64,000 nt of DNA from Vibrio syngnathi (GCF_002119525.1 NZ_CP017917.1:744001-808000); one strand, 5' to 3'. Shown: positions 1 to 8,435, counted from the stretch's first letter. Translations and numbers: made by a program. The notes: generated by a model not told the origin, from the letters alone.

Positions 1-120
1 CAACGCTTGAGCATCTACAATATTGGCACCGATATAACTCTCGATATGTTCGTCAGTACTAACAATCTGGTTAGTGCAAGCGGTGATAAAGATCATAGCA
101 ATAGGAATATAAATACGCAT
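1..120 (-). CDS. Partial lipoprotein (N-terminus only, runs off the window)
   Basis: The minus strand encodes the first 40 residues of a protein that continues beyond the left edge. It starts with a short hydrophobic signal sequence and a lipobox ending in Cys15 (I-T-A-C), so it is predicted to be a lipid-anchored envelope protein. An AAAGGA ribosome-binding site lies just upstream of the ATG. The visible part is too short to assign a family. It is transcribed in the same direction as the metallopeptidase-like lipoprotein gene to its right, separated by about 170 bases in which I see nothing else. Confidence 0.7.
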   Translation of the reverse strand, partial: MRIYIPIAMIFITACTNQIVSTDEHIESYIGANIVDAQAL

Positions 121-287
121 TAAAAATCCTTTTTACTGAGTATGACTTGTTCATATATGTAAACATACAATAGCATTATTTAGATTTGTAAATATGTCAT
201 TGTCGTTTCTCTATCTTAGCCATGCTTCATGATCACCTTTTTCTGAAAACGTGACTTACCGACGAACAGAAATTTAACTGCCTTGAG

Positions 288-1382
288 TTATCGAAGTGAA
301 GAGTATTTTATCGCGTCTTTTTCAAACTGAACGACTTTCGATCCTACTGATTTCAGTGCTCGTTGATATGCATCAACATCATGGCCGACAATTGATAACG
401 CCGCGTCATAAGGAGATATCGCTTTTTCCAGTTGTTCTATTTTATAACCAAGTTGGTCTAATAGATAAATCACCGATGCGCCGGTATTATAAAAGACACT
501 AAACCCAAAGTGCCACTTTACCTCTTTTTGAGTCTTGAGGTTCAAGACGGTTCCTCTTCCCTTGTCAAAGCTCAAGCTATCATTTTTATATACCTCTCTA
601 GCGCGCAGCACCGTGATGTATTCTGCTGAGCCTTCGATACGCTCTTGTGACAGAGCCATGTTCTCAACCAGCGAAGTATTGTCATTGAGCATTTGTCTAT
701 GTCGAATGGCGACATACTGTTTCAATAGCTCACGAGCTTCCACCTTAGTCAATTTTCTAGGTAGTCCATCAAACAGCTCGGTGAGTATTAACTCGTCTTG
801 GATAATGCTTTTGGTTGTAGGGTAATTGTCAACGTCCTGTCGCCAATTGCTTTTGTTCGCCCAAGAGGTTTGGTAAATGTGGAACACCTCATGAGGCGCA
901 AATAAAAGATCATTGGTAAATGGGTGTTGGTTCTTAGCGACTGCATCGGTGTATTTTTGTGCGTAGTACTTGTGACCATCAATCAGTAAGTCGAAGGTAT
1001 ACAGGTTGTTCGAACCGTTGTTTATCTTAGTTACCGCATCATACATTCCCTTTTTGTATTCATAGATACTCATACCACCAGATTCTGCTGAACCAATCTT
1101 GGTCGCACCTTTTAGAACTGACTGAGGATTAATGATGAATGCATTTATAGGCTGATCCTTAGCATTGACACGAATGAGGTAGTGGGGTCTTTTGGCGTAA
1201 TTATATCCATCCCAGTAATTCAATTTCATGTACTCTCCGACCTGTTTGATCATGGCTTTGTCAGCGACATTTTCAACGCTAGCAACTGCCGTCGATGTCG
1301 TGGGTTTAGGTGAACTCGAGCTCGAATTTGAATTACAAGCAGACAGTAGAAGAATACTTACCCCTAACAATAAACTTTTCAT
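288..1382 (-). CDS. Lipoprotein with HExxH...EGxAEY metallopeptidase signature
   Basis: A 364-residue protein with a lipoprotein signal peptide (lipobox L-S-A-C, Cys16) followed by a Ser/Pro/Thr-rich linker to about residue 35. His164-Glu-Val-Phe-His168 is a classical zinc-metallopeptidase HExxH motif, and a later EGSAEY (Glu250 onward) resembles the third-ligand glutamate segment of gluzincins. I infer a cell-surface or periplasm-facing zinc peptidase. I do not recognise a named family and the substrate is unknown. It is divergent from the metal-related operon that starts at 1561, so the two may share the 178-base intergenic region. Confidence 0.75.
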   Translation of the reverse strand: MKSLLLGVSILLLSACNSNSSSSSPKPTTSTAVASVENVADKAMIKQVGEYMKLNYWDGYNYAKRPHYLIRVNAKDQPINAFIINPQSVLKGATKIGSAESGGMSIYEYKKGMYDAVTKINNGSNNLYTFDLLIDGHKYYAQKYTDAVAKNQHPFTNDLLFAPHEVFHIYQTSWANKSNWRQDVDNYPTTKSIIQDELILTELFDGLPRKLTKVEARELLKQYVAIRHRQMLNDNTSLVENMALSQERIEGSAEYITVLRAREVYKNDSLSFDKGRGTVLNLKTQKEVKWHFGFSVFYNTGASVIYLLDQLGYKIEQLEKAISPYDAALSIVGHDVDAYQRALKSVGSKVVQFEKDAIKYSSLR

Positions 1383-1501
1383 GATGACCCTTTATCTAAG
1401 CAAATATTGGTTAATACATTAACGGTATTCTCAGGTTCGTTCTGTAATAACTTGTAACTCGGTTACTTACATTAGGAGAACGTAAATAATGTAAATTGAA
1501 T

Positions 1502-1520
1502 GCCAATACGAATGATTATC
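1502..1520 (+). promoter_or_regulatory. Possible Fur-like box
   Basis: Aligned to the 19-base Fur consensus, this stretch matches 13 positions by eye and includes an intact ATTATC half-site at its right end. It sits 40 bases upstream of the PepSY gene, the first gene of a metal-related operon. One degenerate match in an AT-rich intergenic region is weak evidence, and a Zur site was not visible. Confidence 0.3.
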
Positions 1521-1560
1521 AACTAAATTGTCGCCATAAAATCTATAGGTACTGGTTTGT

Positions 1561-2190
1561 ATGTCGTTAAAAAGTAGGGCGGTTCAATCATGGGCTCGTC
1601 GACTTCATGTTTATATTTCAATGGCACTCTTGTTTGTTGTTCTCTTCTTTTCAGTGACAGGCATTACCCTTAATCGCCCTGAGTTATTTGAATCCAGCCA
1701 ACCCAATATCCAACGCTCTACGCTAACGCTTCCCGCGAGTTTGTTTACGCTCCAAGACGGTCGACTGAAAGCCGACGAGTCTGCTTTTGAAAAGTTTTTA
1801 TTTGAAGAAGCAAACCTATCTGGCGTTCCTTCGGGGTTAGACATCTACGCAGAAGTTGAAGACGGTGAGTTGCTCATCGGTGAAGTGTCTATGGACTTCA
1901 AAGGACCTGGCTACAACGCTTCTGTGTTTGTCGATGTGACTTCTGAAATGGTGGAAGTCGAAACAACGAATTATGGCGTTATTGCATTGTTGAATGACCT
2001 ACACAAAGGGCGTAATAGCGGTGAAGTGTGGAAGTGGTTTATCGATATCACTGCGCTGCTGATGATCTTCTTTGTACTGACTGGCGTGTGCTTACTGTTA
2101 CCTAAGAAAAAGACACTCAATACTTCCATCAAATGGACGGTGTTTGGGTCTGCAATCTCACTTGCTATCTATTTTGTTGCCGTGCCTTAA
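1561..2190 (+). CDS. PepSY-associated TM protein
   Basis: A 209-residue inner-membrane protein with an N-terminal membrane segment (about residues 15-36), a periplasmic part of about 120 residues, and two closely spaced C-terminal segments (about 158-180 and 190-208). The layout and the LLNDLHKGR-type segment before the second helix match short PepSY-associated TM proteins, often found beside iron or other metal uptake genes. It heads a co-directional run of metal-related genes reaching 8398. The start is the first ATG in frame. Function in detail is unknown; a role in metal reduction or transport support is inference. Confidence 0.75.
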   Translation: MSLKSRAVQSWARRLHVYISMALLFVVLFFSVTGITLNRPELFESSQPNIQRSTLTLPASLFTLQDGRLKADESAFEKFLFEEANLSGVPSGLDIYAEVEDGELLIGEVSMDFKGPGYNASVFVDVTSEMVEVETTNYGVIALLNDLHKGRNSGEVWKWFIDITALLMIFFVLTGVCLLLPKKKTLNTSIKWTVFGSAISLAIYFVAVP

Positions 2191-2274
2191 CCCTCCATTA
2201 GGTTGATGAGTCTGCTTGATGAATCAGCTCGAAGAACGAACTAAAGGTTAAACGGATTTAAAAGGTTGTTAAAC

Positions 2275-2793
2275 ATGAAAAAAATGAATTGGAGTAAGGC
2301 TCTTTTGGCTTTGTCTCTTCTACCTAGCCTTGGAATGGCACAAGCGATTCCTGATACGGCGAAATTGGATGTGAATTTAGAGTTGCCCAAGATTGATACC
2401 TCTATGTATGCGCGTCCTTACGTGGCGGTGTGGGTAGAAAACAGTGAACGAAAGTCAGTGAAAACCATTGAGCTTTGGGTCGGTAAAGACGAATGGCTAA
2501 AAGACTTACGCAGTTGGTGGAGAAAAGTTGGCCGTTACGATCGTGAACTTGTTGATGCTGTGACTTCTGCAACACGCCCAGCTGGTCAATATCGTTTCGT
2601 TTGGGATGGCAAGAGCGACAGCGGTGAAACCCTTGAACAAGGTGAGTACACGGTGCATGTCGAAGTCGTGCGTGAACACGGTGGCCGTAACTACCTTCGC
2701 CAAAAAGTATCCCTGACAGATTCAAACGCCTCTTATGAATTAAAAGCAACGGAAGAGACGGGGAAAATTATCTTGAGCTACATTGCAAAATAA
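2275..2793 (+). CDS. DUF2271 family periplasmic protein
   Basis: About 172 residues with a clear Sec signal peptide ending near A-Q-A. The mature part has the aromatic, beta-rich pattern of DUF2271 proteins (YVAVWVEN, ELWVGKDEWLKDLRSWWRK, FVWDGKSDSGE), a FlgD-like Ig-type fold often encoded next to PepSY proteins. I chose the ATG at 2275 rather than the upstream in-frame TTG at 2266, because AAAGG at 2261-2265 is well spaced for it. It lies in the metal operon, 84 bases after the PepSY gene. Function is not established. Confidence 0.78.
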   Translation: MKKMNWSKALLALSLLPSLGMAQAIPDTAKLDVNLELPKIDTSMYARPYVAVWVENSERKSVKTIELWVGKDEWLKDLRSWWRKVGRYDRELVDAVTSATRPAGQYRFVWDGKSDSGETLEQGEYTVHVEVVREHGGRNYLRQKVSLTDSNASYELKATEETGKIILSYIAK

Positions 2794-2906
2794 TTAGCAC
2801 ATCGGATAACACAAGCTGTGCTTTACAAGCGACAGAAAAATCAAAGGTTGGAATCGTAGGCGCCATTGAGCGACACGGTTAAAGATTACAAATAATGGAA
2901 TTGAAC

Positions 2907-3743
2907 ATGATGAAACAGACAAAAATAAAGGCGCTTGCACTTGCAGGTGTAATGGCGTTCGGTCTAGCAGCAACGACGACAGCACAAGCTCACCCTCGTT
3001 GGGTTTTGCCTTCTCATTTCACCGTTTCTAAAGACGGTGGTGACTGGTTAACATTTGATGTGACGGCATCCCACGGTACGTTTGTTTTTGATAAGCCAGC
3101 AGGAAGTGATAAAGCATTCGTTATCATGCCTGATGGCCGTAACGAGCGTCCTAACTTCGTTGTAAAAGGCAAGCGTCGCTCAATGTTTGATTTCTATTTT
3201 GAGGAAGAAGGTACACACAAAGTAGCAATCAACAACGAACCAACGTACTGGACACAGTACAAAGCGGGTCGTCGTGACACAGTAAAGTGGATTAAAGCGA
3301 CTAAAGCTGAGCGTGATGCATTATTACCTGAAAAATCACGTGACGTGGTAACTCAAGTCGGTTTCACTCGCGCAGAAAGTTACATCACAGTAGGCAAGCC
3401 AACGGATTCAGTTTTCAAAATTGAAGGTAAGCTTCTTGAAATGAAGCCGGTTACACATCCTTCAGACATCGTTGAAGGCGAACCAGTGACATTCCAATTC
3501 TTCTACAACGGTGAAATCCAGAAAGACGTGAAAGCGGAAATTACTCGTGAAGGTACGCTTTACCGCAATCACCAAGAGCAGATTGATGTAGTGAGCGATG
3601 AAAACGGTGAAATCACGTTTACTCCAGACGTAGCGGGTCGTTACGTAATGAAAGCGAACTACAAAGGTGAGTTGGTTGACAACCCACTGGCAGACAAAGC
3701 AAGTACGAATGTGCATCTGACGTTCGAAGCATTGCTTCAATAG
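2907..3743 (+). CDS. DUF4198 family periplasmic metal-related protein
   Basis: About 278 residues. The signal peptide ends in A-Q-A, so the mature protein should begin with His-Pro-Arg-Trp. DUF4198 proteins are periplasmic and include nickel-uptake-associated members. The C-terminal half (about residues 175-265) looks like an Ig/carboxypeptidase-regulatory-type beta domain (EPVTFQFFYNGE, GEITFTPDVAGRYVMKANYKGE). Several starts are possible (2895, 2907, 2910); I favour 2907 because GGA sits about 7 bases before it. A predicted N-terminal His in the mature form could bind metal, which fits the operon. Specific metal unknown. Confidence 0.78.
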   Translation: MMKQTKIKALALAGVMAFGLAATTTAQAHPRWVLPSHFTVSKDGGDWLTFDVTASHGTFVFDKPAGSDKAFVIMPDGRNERPNFVVKGKRRSMFDFYFEEEGTHKVAINNEPTYWTQYKAGRRDTVKWIKATKAERDALLPEKSRDVVTQVGFTRAESYITVGKPTDSVFKIEGKLLEMKPVTHPSDIVEGEPVTFQFFYNGEIQKDVKAEITREGTLYRNHQEQIDVVSDENGEITFTPDVAGRYVMKANYKGELVDNPLADKASTNVHLTFEALLQ

Positions 3744-3789
3744 TCGGTTTTATCGGGAGAAAGCTCCTGATTATTAGATAAAAAAAGAC

Positions 3790-3810
3790 AAGGGCTCATT
3801 AGAGCCCTTT
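3790..3810 (+). terminator. Hairpin, intra-operon terminator or attenuator
   Basis: GGGCTC (3792-3797) pairs with GAGCCC (3802-3807) across an ATTA loop and is followed by a short TTT. It lies between the DUF4198 gene and the next co-directional gene. The short T-run suggests partial termination that lowers expression of downstream genes, or a processing boundary. Confidence 0.6.
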
Positions 3811-3859
3811 AACGGTCAGTATACCACTAAAAATTTGTAACGTGGCGAGGGTACGAACG

Positions 3860-4195
3860 ATGAAAATAACAATAAAAGCAAACACCATAATTGCCCCGTG
3901 CTTGGCTCTGGGGCTTGGTTTTGCGGCATTACCTGCGCAAGCACACTTCCCATTGATGAGCTGTTGGTTTGAAGGCAAAACGGTTGCCTGTGAGGCGGGT
4001 TACTCTGATGGTAGTAAAGCGATAGATTACGCAGTCGCGATGTACGACTACGAAGATAACTTGATAGCGAAAGAGATGACGGATAAACGCTCTATTGTCG
4101 AATTTCCAAACCCAAATTCTGAGTTTTACCTTGTGTTTGATTCAGGTCACGAGTTTCCTGTTGAAGTCGACGTTGTAGAGATCAAAGAAAAATGA
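3860..4195 (+). CDS. Small periplasmic protein of the metal operon
   Basis: A 111-residue protein with a signal peptide ending A-Q-A and a predicted mature N-terminus His-Phe-Pro. Two cysteines close to the mature N-terminus (SCWFEGKTVACEAGY) could form a disulfide or bind metal. I do not recognise a family. The ATG at 3860 has a strong GGCGAGGG site about 8 bases upstream, so the upstream in-frame GTG at 3842 is unlikely. It overlaps the next gene by four bases (ATGA), implying translational coupling. An N-terminal His after cleavage is shared with the DUF4198 protein two genes upstream. Confidence 0.72.
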   Translation: MKITIKANTIIAPCLALGLGFAALPAQAHFPLMSCWFEGKTVACEAGYSDGSKAIDYAVAMYDYEDNLIAKEMTDKRSIVEFPNPNSEFYLVFDSGHEFPVEVDVVEIKEK

Positions 4196-4806
4196 TGATT
4201 CAAAGTGTACGCGCTGACACAGGCGGAAGAGAGGGCAAGTGGGTTGGCCTAATCATTATATTCATCCTTTGTTTTGCGACGGTTGCTATTCCGTTTAATC
4301 AAGCAGAATCTCATATCGAAGTGACCCTTGATCACCAAGTCTTAGTGACTGATGTTGAACAAGAAAACTTGGCGATGCTGTCAGAACTCCGTTTAGCTCA
4401 TGAAGAGATTCGTGATCTTCGCATGGACTTAGACGGCGAATGGCCAAGTGTTGTGTCACTTAAAGATGAATGGGTTGCGCCATTTGTTGAAGACCAGAGT
4501 TGGAAGCGCAAAGGTTCGCATGCTTGGCTATTGGACGAGCGTGGTTATTACTTTTCTACGCCAAGTGAATATGCGACACCAAGTGAAGATACTGCACCAA
4601 GTGAACAAGCTACGCCAAACACTCATGGCTTCGCGGACTCCTTTATTTTGAACGCGAACAGTGTTTCTCCGGAAATCTGGATTTTCTTTGGTGGTGTCGC
4701 AAGCCAACCTACTCAATTTGATGAAAATACATTGGAATCTGCAGGCTGGAAACTGGTGGTGAACGAGTCAGAAGTATCTGAACAACATGACGCTGCTTCT
4801 CATTAA
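4192..4806 (+). CDS. DUF6162-like single-pass membrane protein
   Basis: A 204-residue protein with a short cytoplasmic N-terminus, one membrane segment (about residues 18-37), a predicted helical stretch (about 48-80) and a periplasmic C-terminal domain. Residues of about 122-145 are four near-repeats of T/A-P-S-E-x-x encoded by an 18-base tandem repeat at 4558-4629, likely a flexible spacer. Proteins of this sort (DUF6162, by my recollection) are encoded beside metal ABC transporters. It overlaps the preceding gene by four bases. A role in assembling or gating the transporter is inference. Confidence 0.62.
   Translation: MMIQSVRADTGGREGKWVGLIIIFILCFATVAIPFNQAESHIEVTLDHQVLVTDVEQENLAMLSELRLAHEEIRDLRMDLDGEWPSVVSLKDEWVAPFVEDQSWKRKGSHAWLLDERGYYFSTPSEYATPSEDTAPSEQATPNTHGFADSFILNANSVSPEIWIFFGGVASQPTQFDENTLESAGWKLVVNESEVSEQHDAASH
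4558..4629 (+). repeat. 18-base tandem repeat, about four copies, inside a gene
   Basis: Four diverged 18-base units each encode six residues of the pattern T/A-P-S-E-x-x in the DUF6162-like gene. The copies keep the reading frame, so copy-number changes would alter linker length without a frameshift. Confidence 0.7.
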
Positions 4807-4930
4807 GCAATGTTTCAAACCTTAGGTTCTCATCAGCAATATGTTCAAAAAGAAGATGTTCACAAAATCAAAAAGCTTACGGACTAATCAGCTCATTGAC
4901 CATAAGTTCACAAATAATAAGAGATTTACT

Positions 4931-5866
4931 ATGCGATTCATGACTCTATTGATGTCGTTAATGGCGGTGCTATCGACACCCAATGCATTGGCAAAAGAAT
5001 ACACAGTCGACAGCGACAAGTTGACGATAGGTATTACCCTACAGCCTTACTATAGCTACGTAAAAGCTGTGGTAGGTGACAAAGTGAACATCCTTCCTTT
5101 GGTTGATGCTGGCTTTAACCCGCATAACTACTTACCACAACCGAATGACTTGAAGAGATTGAGCCAGATGGATGCAATCGTGGTAAACGGTATTGGCCAC
5201 GATGACTTCGCATTAAAAGTCATTTCAGCTGCGCAACGTGATGATTTAATGGTTATTGAAGCGAACAAAGAAGTACCTCTACTTCCTGCATTAGGCCAGT
5301 CTGTTGGCCAAGGCGCGGTGAACCCACATACGTTTGTTGGACTTTCTACAACAATCCAAAAGGTGTACACCATTGCGAGTGAAGTCTCTAAGCTCGACCC
5401 AGACAACGCCACGTTTTATCGCAAGAACGCACGTAAGTACGCCAAGCAATTTCGATTTATGAAACGTGATGCGATGTTGTCATTAGGTGAACTCGATACA
5501 TCAGGTATGAAAGTGGCGACCACGCACAATGCTTATGGTTATATCCTTCAAGAGTTTGGTGTGGATGTCGCGGCGGTGATTGAGCCTGCACACGGTGTTG
5601 AACCAAGTGCGAGCCAACTGCAAGATACGATCGAGAAAATCCGCGCATCGGGCATTGATGTTCTGTTCTACGAGCTAAACATGCCAAATCGCTTTGTTGA
5701 CACGATTGAAGCAGAAACAGGCGTTCAGCTTTACCGGTTCTCTCACATGACGCACGGTGAGTATCAAGACGATAAGGTAGAAGTTGAGATGAAGAAGAAC
5801 TTAGAAACGTTAATCGAAGCCATGAAATTTGCTGCGGCTAACCTGACTAAAAGCGGGAAGGCGTAA
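4931..5866 (+). CDS. Zn/Mn-type ABC transporter substrate-binding protein (ZnuA/TroA family)
   Basis: A 311-residue periplasmic cluster A-I metal-binding protein with signal peptide ending near N-A-L-A. Likely metal ligands are His65 (NPHNY), His133 (NPHTF), His199 (THNAYGY) and an acidic residue near 248 (FYELN). The long His-rich loop of typical ZnuA is absent, so Mn2+, Fe2+ or another metal remains possible. The start at 4931 gives a normal signal peptide and follows a GAG site; an ATG at 4841 would add a basic extension before it. It is followed directly by ATPase and permease genes with one-base overlaps. Confidence 0.88.
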   Translation: MRFMTLLMSLMAVLSTPNALAKEYTVDSDKLTIGITLQPYYSYVKAVVGDKVNILPLVDAGFNPHNYLPQPNDLKRLSQMDAIVVNGIGHDDFALKVISAAQRDDLMVIEANKEVPLLPALGQSVGQGAVNPHTFVGLSTTIQKVYTIASEVSKLDPDNATFYRKNARKYAKQFRFMKRDAMLSLGELDTSGMKVATTHNAYGYILQEFGVDVAAVIEPAHGVEPSASQLQDTIEKIRASGIDVLFYELNMPNRFVDTIEAETGVQLYRFSHMTHGEYQDDKVEVEMKKNLETLIEAMKFAAANLTKSGKA

Positions 5867-6600
5867 TGCAAGGTCCATCGATTTCAATCAACCAACTCGG
5901 TCTGCAATACGACAACAACGTGATTCTTGACGATATCACGCTAGATCTTAAAGCGGGTGAGTGCCATGTGATCATGGGGCCAAACGGCGGTGGCAAAACC
6001 TCTTTGCTGCGTTCAGTTCTTGGTTTGACGCCTTTTTCTGGTCAAATCAATATTCATTGGCCAGAAAAGCCAAGCATTGGTTACGTTCCTCAAAAAGCGA
6101 CCTTCGAATCGAGCTTACCTCTGACGGTAATGGATTTCGTCCTGCTTAACCAAACTCGAATTCCGCTGTTTTGGCGTCGTAAGTCCAAGCAATTGGATCT
6201 TGCATTAGCACAACTCGATCGTGTTGGTATGGCGACTCGTAGCGACCGCCGTATGGGACAGCTATCGGGTGGTGAGCAGCAACGTGTGTTGTTTGCACAA
6301 GCGTTATTGGATAACCCAAGCTTACTAGTGTTGGACGAACCGACTACTGGTATGGATGAGCAGGGCGTTCGTTATCTTGAATCTCTAATTCGTGAATGTG
6401 TTGATGAAGGCCGCACGATTCTTGCTGTTCACCACGATGTCACCGCAGTGCGTCGCCTTGAAGCCAATGTACATGTTGTGAATCGATTCTTGGTTGATAG
6501 TGGTCCACATGAACAAGTACTGCATCCAAGTAAAATTGAAAGCTTATTCCAGCATTACAGTAGTGGTGCAGCCATCGCTAAATCGAAGGAGGTTGCGTAA
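5866..6600 (+). CDS. Metal ABC transporter ATP-binding protein (ZnuC-like)
   Basis: A 244-residue ABC ATPase with Walker A (GPNGGGKTS, about residues 39-47), Q-loop (VPQKA), ABC signature (LSGGEQQR), Walker B (LLVLDEPTTGMD) and H-loop histidine (AVHHD). It would power import of the metal delivered by the preceding binding protein through the permease encoded next. Its ATG shares one base with the previous stop (TAATG), and the next gene is joined the same way, so the three are translationally coupled. Closest general match is the ZnuC/MntB/SitB group. Confidence 0.9.
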   Translation: MQGPSISINQLGLQYDNNVILDDITLDLKAGECHVIMGPNGGGKTSLLRSVLGLTPFSGQINIHWPEKPSIGYVPQKATFESSLPLTVMDFVLLNQTRIPLFWRRKSKQLDLALAQLDRVGMATRSDRRMGQLSGGEQQRVLFAQALLDNPSLLVLDEPTTGMDEQGVRYLESLIRECVDEGRTILAVHHDVTAVRRLEANVHVVNRFLVDSGPHEQVLHPSKIESLFQHYSSGAAIAKSKEVA

Positions 6601-7475
6601 TGGAATGGTTACGACAACTTGCCATTAGTGGCGTTGAAGCGGGTTGGTTATCTGACAGTTTCATGTATGCGTTCATGGTGAATGCGCTGGTTGCTGCATT
6701 GTTACTGGGGCCGTTACTAGGTGGCCTGGGTACTTTGGTGATTGCCAAGCGTCTGGCTTTCTTTTCTGAAGCCGTCGGCCACGCGGCTTTAACTGGTATC
6801 GCTATCGGTGTTCTGCTTGGTGAGCCACCAGAAAACCCAATTATTGGCTTGTTTAGCTTCTGTATGATCTTTGCTTTGCTTCTTCACTTCGTAAGAAACA
6901 GAACCAACGTACCATACGATACCTTAGTCGGCGTTTTCCTTGCGCTTGCGTTAGCGGTTGGCGCGGCATTGTTGATGTACGTGGCACGTAAGATCAATAT
7001 CCACATGCTTGAGAACGTGTTGTTTGGTTCGATTCTTACGGTAACAGACCAAGATTTAGCAATTCTCGCAGGCAGTTGCGCGATCATCATTTTACTCTTG
7101 ATACCGACGTTCAACCGCATTCTTCTGACTTGTATCAGCCCTGATATTGCCAAGGTGCGTGGCTATAACACCAGCTTCTACGACTACCTGTTTGTCATGA
7201 TGATCACTCTAGTGACGATTGCAGCGGTGAAAATAGTGGGTGCGGTTCTGGTTGGCGCGTTATTGCTGATCCCTGGTGCTACGGCGCGATTGCTAACTAA
7301 GCGCATGGGCAGCTTTGTTTTACTGTCCGCGTTACTGGCAACCATCGCGTGTTTGGTTGGGACTGTGTTGCCTATGGAATTAAAACTTCCAGTGCCATCA
7401 GGCGCTTCAATCATCATCGTTTCTGCAACGTTTTTCTTAGCGGCAACGCTATACCGAATTGTAAGAAAGGCATAA
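6600..7475 (+). CDS. Metal ABC transporter permease (ZnuB family)
   Basis: A 291-residue integral membrane protein with about eight hydrophobic segments, typical of ABC-3 family permeases. The pattern GPLLGGLGTLVIAKRLAFFSEAVGHAALTGIAIG near residues 39-72 is the conserved family N-terminal region, and KIVGAVLVGALLLIPGATARLL near 205-227 is the conserved cytoplasmic loop area. It overlaps the ATPase gene by one base and is followed two bases later by the start of a second binding-protein-like gene. Confidence 0.9.
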   Translation: MEWLRQLAISGVEAGWLSDSFMYAFMVNALVAALLLGPLLGGLGTLVIAKRLAFFSEAVGHAALTGIAIGVLLGEPPENPIIGLFSFCMIFALLLHFVRNRTNVPYDTLVGVFLALALAVGAALLMYVARKINIHMLENVLFGSILTVTDQDLAILAGSCAIIILLLIPTFNRILLTCISPDIAKVRGYNTSFYDYLFVMMITLVTIAAVKIVGAVLVGALLLIPGATARLLTKRMGSFVLLSALLATIACLVGTVLPMELKLPVPSGASIIIVSATFFLAATLYRIVRKA

Positions 7476-7477
7476 TC

Positions 7478-8398
7478 ATGACTTCTTTAATGAATCGTAT
7501 TTCAAGTTCACTAAAAGCAACGGCTCAAGTGAGTGCAGTCAGTATGTTGTTAGGTGCTTCAATGGTGTCTTTCAACGTAAATGCAGAGGATATCCTAACC
7601 AGTACACCTGTGACTTATGCTTTGGCGACAGAGCTAACCAAAGGCACCGACATTACGACCGAATACCTACCACCAAAACGCTACGGTATAGATCGCCTAC
7701 CTAACTGGTTTGGCACTAAGGGTGAAAGCAAGGTACTTAAGTCAGGAGAGAAGGCGACCGTTGCGTTAACGCTGTCATCCATTTGGCAAGCGGATCCTAC
7801 ATTTGTATACGCAAGGCAAGGCAACATCCGTTTGGTTGAGGTGGATGCCGCTCAAGCGATTACACCGCGCGCGCAAGGTGTTGCCGCGTTGACGCTATCG
7901 AGTGGTGATGTGTCTAAGTTCGCGTGGTTAAACCCAACTAACTTAACGCGCATGGCGGCAATCGTGGCTGACGACTTTAAGTTATTGTGGCCAGCGCAAG
8001 CAGAGACGATTGATAGCAACCTACAACGTGTGATGTTGGATGTGCGTGAACTGATTAACAAGCAACAAGCGGTATTATTGGATAACGACGTAGATTCAGT
8101 ATTGTTGCTTTCAGAAAGCTTGGAAGATTTTGCTTCTGGTAGCCAACTGTTTGTTGAAGCACGTATGTTCAAAGCTGAACTGGAATGGACAGAACAAGAC
8201 AAGGCCAAACTCAAAGCGATGTTTTCTGAAGATGACGCGCTATGGTTAGTTACAGCGAAAAAGCCAAGTAACTTGATTAAATCATTGGTACCGAATGAGC
8301 GTATCTTAGTGGTGGATTCTGTTGACCGTTGGGGTAGAGCAGGGATTAATGCAAAAGCGCCGTTCGCACGTTGGGAAGTTAAACCATTCAAAGGTTAA
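7478..8398 (+). CDS. Diverged binding-protein-like periplasmic protein, last gene of metal operon
   Basis: A 306-residue protein with a signal peptide ending near N-V-N-A. Its mature part can be lined up loosely with TroA/ZnuA-type binding proteins: a first lobe starting ILTSTPVTYALATEL, a central KFAWLNPTNLTRMAAIVADDFKLLWP that resembles the family's PHxWLSPxN segment, and a second lobe. The histidines that bind metal in the family are not present at these places. It starts two bases after the permease stop. I infer a non-binding paralogue or accessory subunit; the homology is a by-eye judgement. Confidence 0.65.
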   Translation: MTSLMNRISSSLKATAQVSAVSMLLGASMVSFNVNAEDILTSTPVTYALATELTKGTDITTEYLPPKRYGIDRLPNWFGTKGESKVLKSGEKATVALTLSSIWQADPTFVYARQGNIRLVEVDAAQAITPRAQGVAALTLSSGDVSKFAWLNPTNLTRMAAIVADDFKLLWPAQAETIDSNLQRVMLDVRELINKQQAVLLDNDVDSVLLLSESLEDFASGSQLFVEARMFKAELEWTEQDKAKLKAMFSEDDALWLVTAKKPSNLIKSLVPNERILVVDSVDRWGRAGINAKAPFARWEVKPFKG

Positions 8399-8435
8399 TT
8401 GAATAGCTAAGTCGCTAGGTTAATACGGTAGGATC

